Origin: JBJXHB01 sp046160725
GTDB lineage: Bacteria > Pseudomonadota > Gammaproteobacteria > Burkholderiales > Burkholderiaceae_C
DNA length: 24,844 nucleotides
Reading direction: 5' to 3'
Assembly: GCA_046160725.1 (NCBI GenBank)
Contig: JBJXHB010000380.1
Location: 1-24,844 of the forward strand
Shown in pieces: positions 23,573 through 24,844 of the stretch (its first letter is position 1; each line of letters opens with the position of its first letter). The notes below the pieces were generated by a model. That model was given only the letters and a program-made list of their open reading frames with translations, searched no databases and was not told where the DNA came from. Made by a program: the position numbers and the translations under genes.

Positions 23573-23935
23573 CTAGCTGCCGCTGACGAACCAGACCCTG
23601 CAGATGCCGGCCGGCCTGACCTCGTAGATCGCGGCCACGTCCATCGGCCCGCCCGGTACGCCGGTGACATGCTCGTGGTCGATCACCTTGTTGCCGAACA
23701 CCATCCGGTTGACCAGCTTGGCATGCAGCTCGGGCAGGTTGAAGCGGTGCGTCGCATAGTGCTCGGCAAGGCGCTGCTTGCCGCGCAGGACGGGCTCTAC
23801 CGCCGGCAGGCGGAAGACCTCCACGTCGTCGGTGTATTCGGCGATGAACCGCGCCAGGTCGCGCGCGTTGTAGGCGTCGAGTTGGCGCTGTGCAAAGGCG
23901 GCGGGATCGAAGCTCGGGGATTCGGATGTGGTCAT
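23573..23935 (-). CDS. NTF2/SnoaL-like fold protein
   Basis: A 120-residue protein of the NTF2-like superfamily (SnoaL/ketosteroid isomerase type). The first helix and turn are seen as FAQRQLDAYNARDLARFIAEYTDDVEVFRLP, then RGKQRLAEHYATHRF, and late strands as NKVIDHEHVTG, MDVAAIYEVRPAGICRVWFVSGS. Family members bind small hydrophobic ligands or act as isomerases, and many have no known role. I chose the ATG at 23935 because the extra residues from the longer frame (to 23977) are not family-like. It lies 69 bases downstream of the PurA-like gene, same strand, and may be cotranscribed with it. Confidence 0.85.
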   Translation of the reverse strand: MTTSESPSFDPAAFAQRQLDAYNARDLARFIAEYTDDVEVFRLPAVEPVLRGKQRLAEHYATHRFNLPELHAKLVNRMVFGNKVIDHEHVTGVPGGPMDVAAIYEVRPAGICRVWFVSGS

Positions 23936-24004
23936 GGCGGCCCGAAGTATGGAGGATCGGTCGGCAGGGTCGGGCACCGGTGCCGCGCATCATGGCCGCC
24001 GCGG

Positions 24005-24844
24005 TCAGGCAGCCGGTCCGTGTGGCCGGACGTGGCCGGCCGTCGGTCCAGCGGCGGTCCAGCGCACACGGCAGCCGGCCAGGGCCTCCAGCCGCTCGAT
24101 CAGGTCGTCGGCATGGGCCAGCGGGCGCGGGTCCAGGCACGGGCTTGCCTGCTGCAGCAACCGGGTCAGCTGTTCCTGGTGCGCCAGGTCCCGTGCCGGC
24201 CCGGCCGGCAGGTCGTTGATGCGCTGTACGGTACCGCCGGCCGGCAAGGCATAGGCGTCGCACCAGTGCAGCGCCGGCCGTCCAGGGTCCAGGGCATCCA
24301 GGTGGCTGACCATCAAGCCGTCCAGCCGCCCGGTGGCGCGCAGCGCATGGCGCCACAGCACCGCATCGGGATGCCCCCGGCGAAAGCGTCCCTGCCAGGT
24401 GTCGTCGGTGTTGTGCGGCTCGGGCAAGGCGTTCAAGCTCGCGTCCGCCGTCGGCAGCGGCCCGGCGCCATGGCGGGTCAGGTAGCTGCGCAGCAGGCCC
24501 AGGTGCCACACATCATCGGCCACGGCCGCCTCGGCCAGCAGCGCCCGGACGCCGTCCGGGCCGACGCTGCTCCAGGTGGTGTGGGGATGGAAACCATGCC
24601 ACTCGTCCAGCAGCATGCCCTGCGCGCCCTCGAACACCACCCGGCCTGGTCCACGCAGCACCGCAGCGGCGGCCTGGGCGGACAGCGGCGGCACCTGCCG
24701 CACCAGGTCGGCCACCCGCGCCAGCCAGCGGTGCGACACGGCCTCGTCGGCCAGCAGTGCGGCGTCGACCGGGCTGGCGGCGTGCAGCGCGGCGGCGTCG
24801 GCCTGCAGGCTGGCGCGCAGGCTGCGGCGCTGGGCATGCAGGCG
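24005..24844 (-). CDS. Divergent adenylosuccinate synthetase (PurA) homologue, C-terminal part (5' end outside window)
   Basis: The minus-strand frame is open from the right edge to a TGA at 24005-24007, giving 279 residues of a protein that begins outside the window. It carries PurA landmarks in order: VVFEGAQGMLLDEWHGFHP (family GAQGxLLD), YLTRHGAGPLPTAD (family TRVGxGPFPTE), then GHPDAVLWRHALRATGRLDGLMVSHLDAL (family GWFDAVALRYA..NG..LTKLD). It departs from housekeeping PurA: the GTTTGRPRR-like loop that contacts substrate is replaced by NTDDTWQGRFRRG, and GTYPYVTSS by GFHPHTTWSS. It is therefore probably a paralogue making a different ligation or a specialised nucleotide, not the purine-pathway enzyme. 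The GTP-binding N-terminus cannot be checked. Confidence 0.8.
   Translation of the reverse strand, partial: RLHAQRRSLRASLQADAAALHAASPVDAALLADEAVSHRWLARVADLVRQVPPLSAQAAAAVLRGPGRVVFEGAQGMLLDEWHGFHPHTTWSSVGPDGVRALLAEAAVADDVWHLGLLRSYLTRHGAGPLPTADASLNALPEPHNTDDTWQGRFRRGHPDAVLWRHALRATGRLDGLMVSHLDALDPGRPALHWCDAYALPAGGTVQRINDLPAGPARDLAHQEQLTRLLQQASPCLDPRPLAHADDLIERLEALAGCRVRWTAAGPTAGHVRPHGPAA

Overview
High-GC, densely packed DNA with frequent ATGA stop/start overlaps and a protocatechuate 4,5-cleavage (lig/pmd-type) pathway linked to a TRAP transporter. Together these suggest a betaproteobacterium of the order Burkholderiales, possibly the Rubrivivax/Leptothrix/Ideonella lineage. The taxonomic call is inference from gene content and style, not from a marker gene. 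No rRNA, tRNA, insertion sequence, integrase or CRISPR array was seen.

Region 1 (1-7682) is the end of a surface-polysaccharide locus. A probable glycosyltransferase C-terminus, a NodS-like methyltransferase, a membrane O-acyltransferase, a secreted heparinase II/III-type polysaccharide lyase and a CapK/PaaK-like adenylating enzyme lie head to tail, with overlaps or gaps of only a few bases, and probably form one operon. A second, clearly paralogous lyase faces them from the opposite strand. It is predicted to be a lipoprotein and carries a run of 20 prolines between its anchor and its lyase body.

Region 2 (7683-9113) is regulatory. It holds the LysR-type regulator gene. The upstream gap contains two near-perfect palindromes, and the downstream gap contains a CTAG-containing repeat where the catabolic promoter is expected.

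Region 3 (9114-22357) is a catabolic run of thirteen genes on the + strand. It encodes a cytoplasmic ModA-fold binding protein, LigJ, LigK, a DUF1932-type dehydrogenase, LigI, LigA, LigB, LigC, a three-gene TRAP transporter, an aldo/keto reductase, TcuA and TcuB. LigAB opens protocatechuate to CHMS, LigC oxidises it to 2-pyrone-4,6-dicarboxylate, LigI hydrolyses that to 4-oxalomesaconate, LigJ hydrates it and LigK cleaves the product to pyruvate and oxaloacetate. The 4-oxalomesaconate tautomerase (LigU/GalD) is not in the window, whereas three proteins of unassigned role and the tricarballylate oxidation pair TcuAB are. This is the most interesting system-level feature.

Region 4 (22358-24844) is miscellaneous. 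It holds an Hsp20 chaperone gene with a heat-shock-like promoter, a DUF2867-like gene, an NTF2/SnoaL-fold gene, and the C-terminal 279 residues of a divergent adenylosuccinate synthetase homologue running off the right edge.
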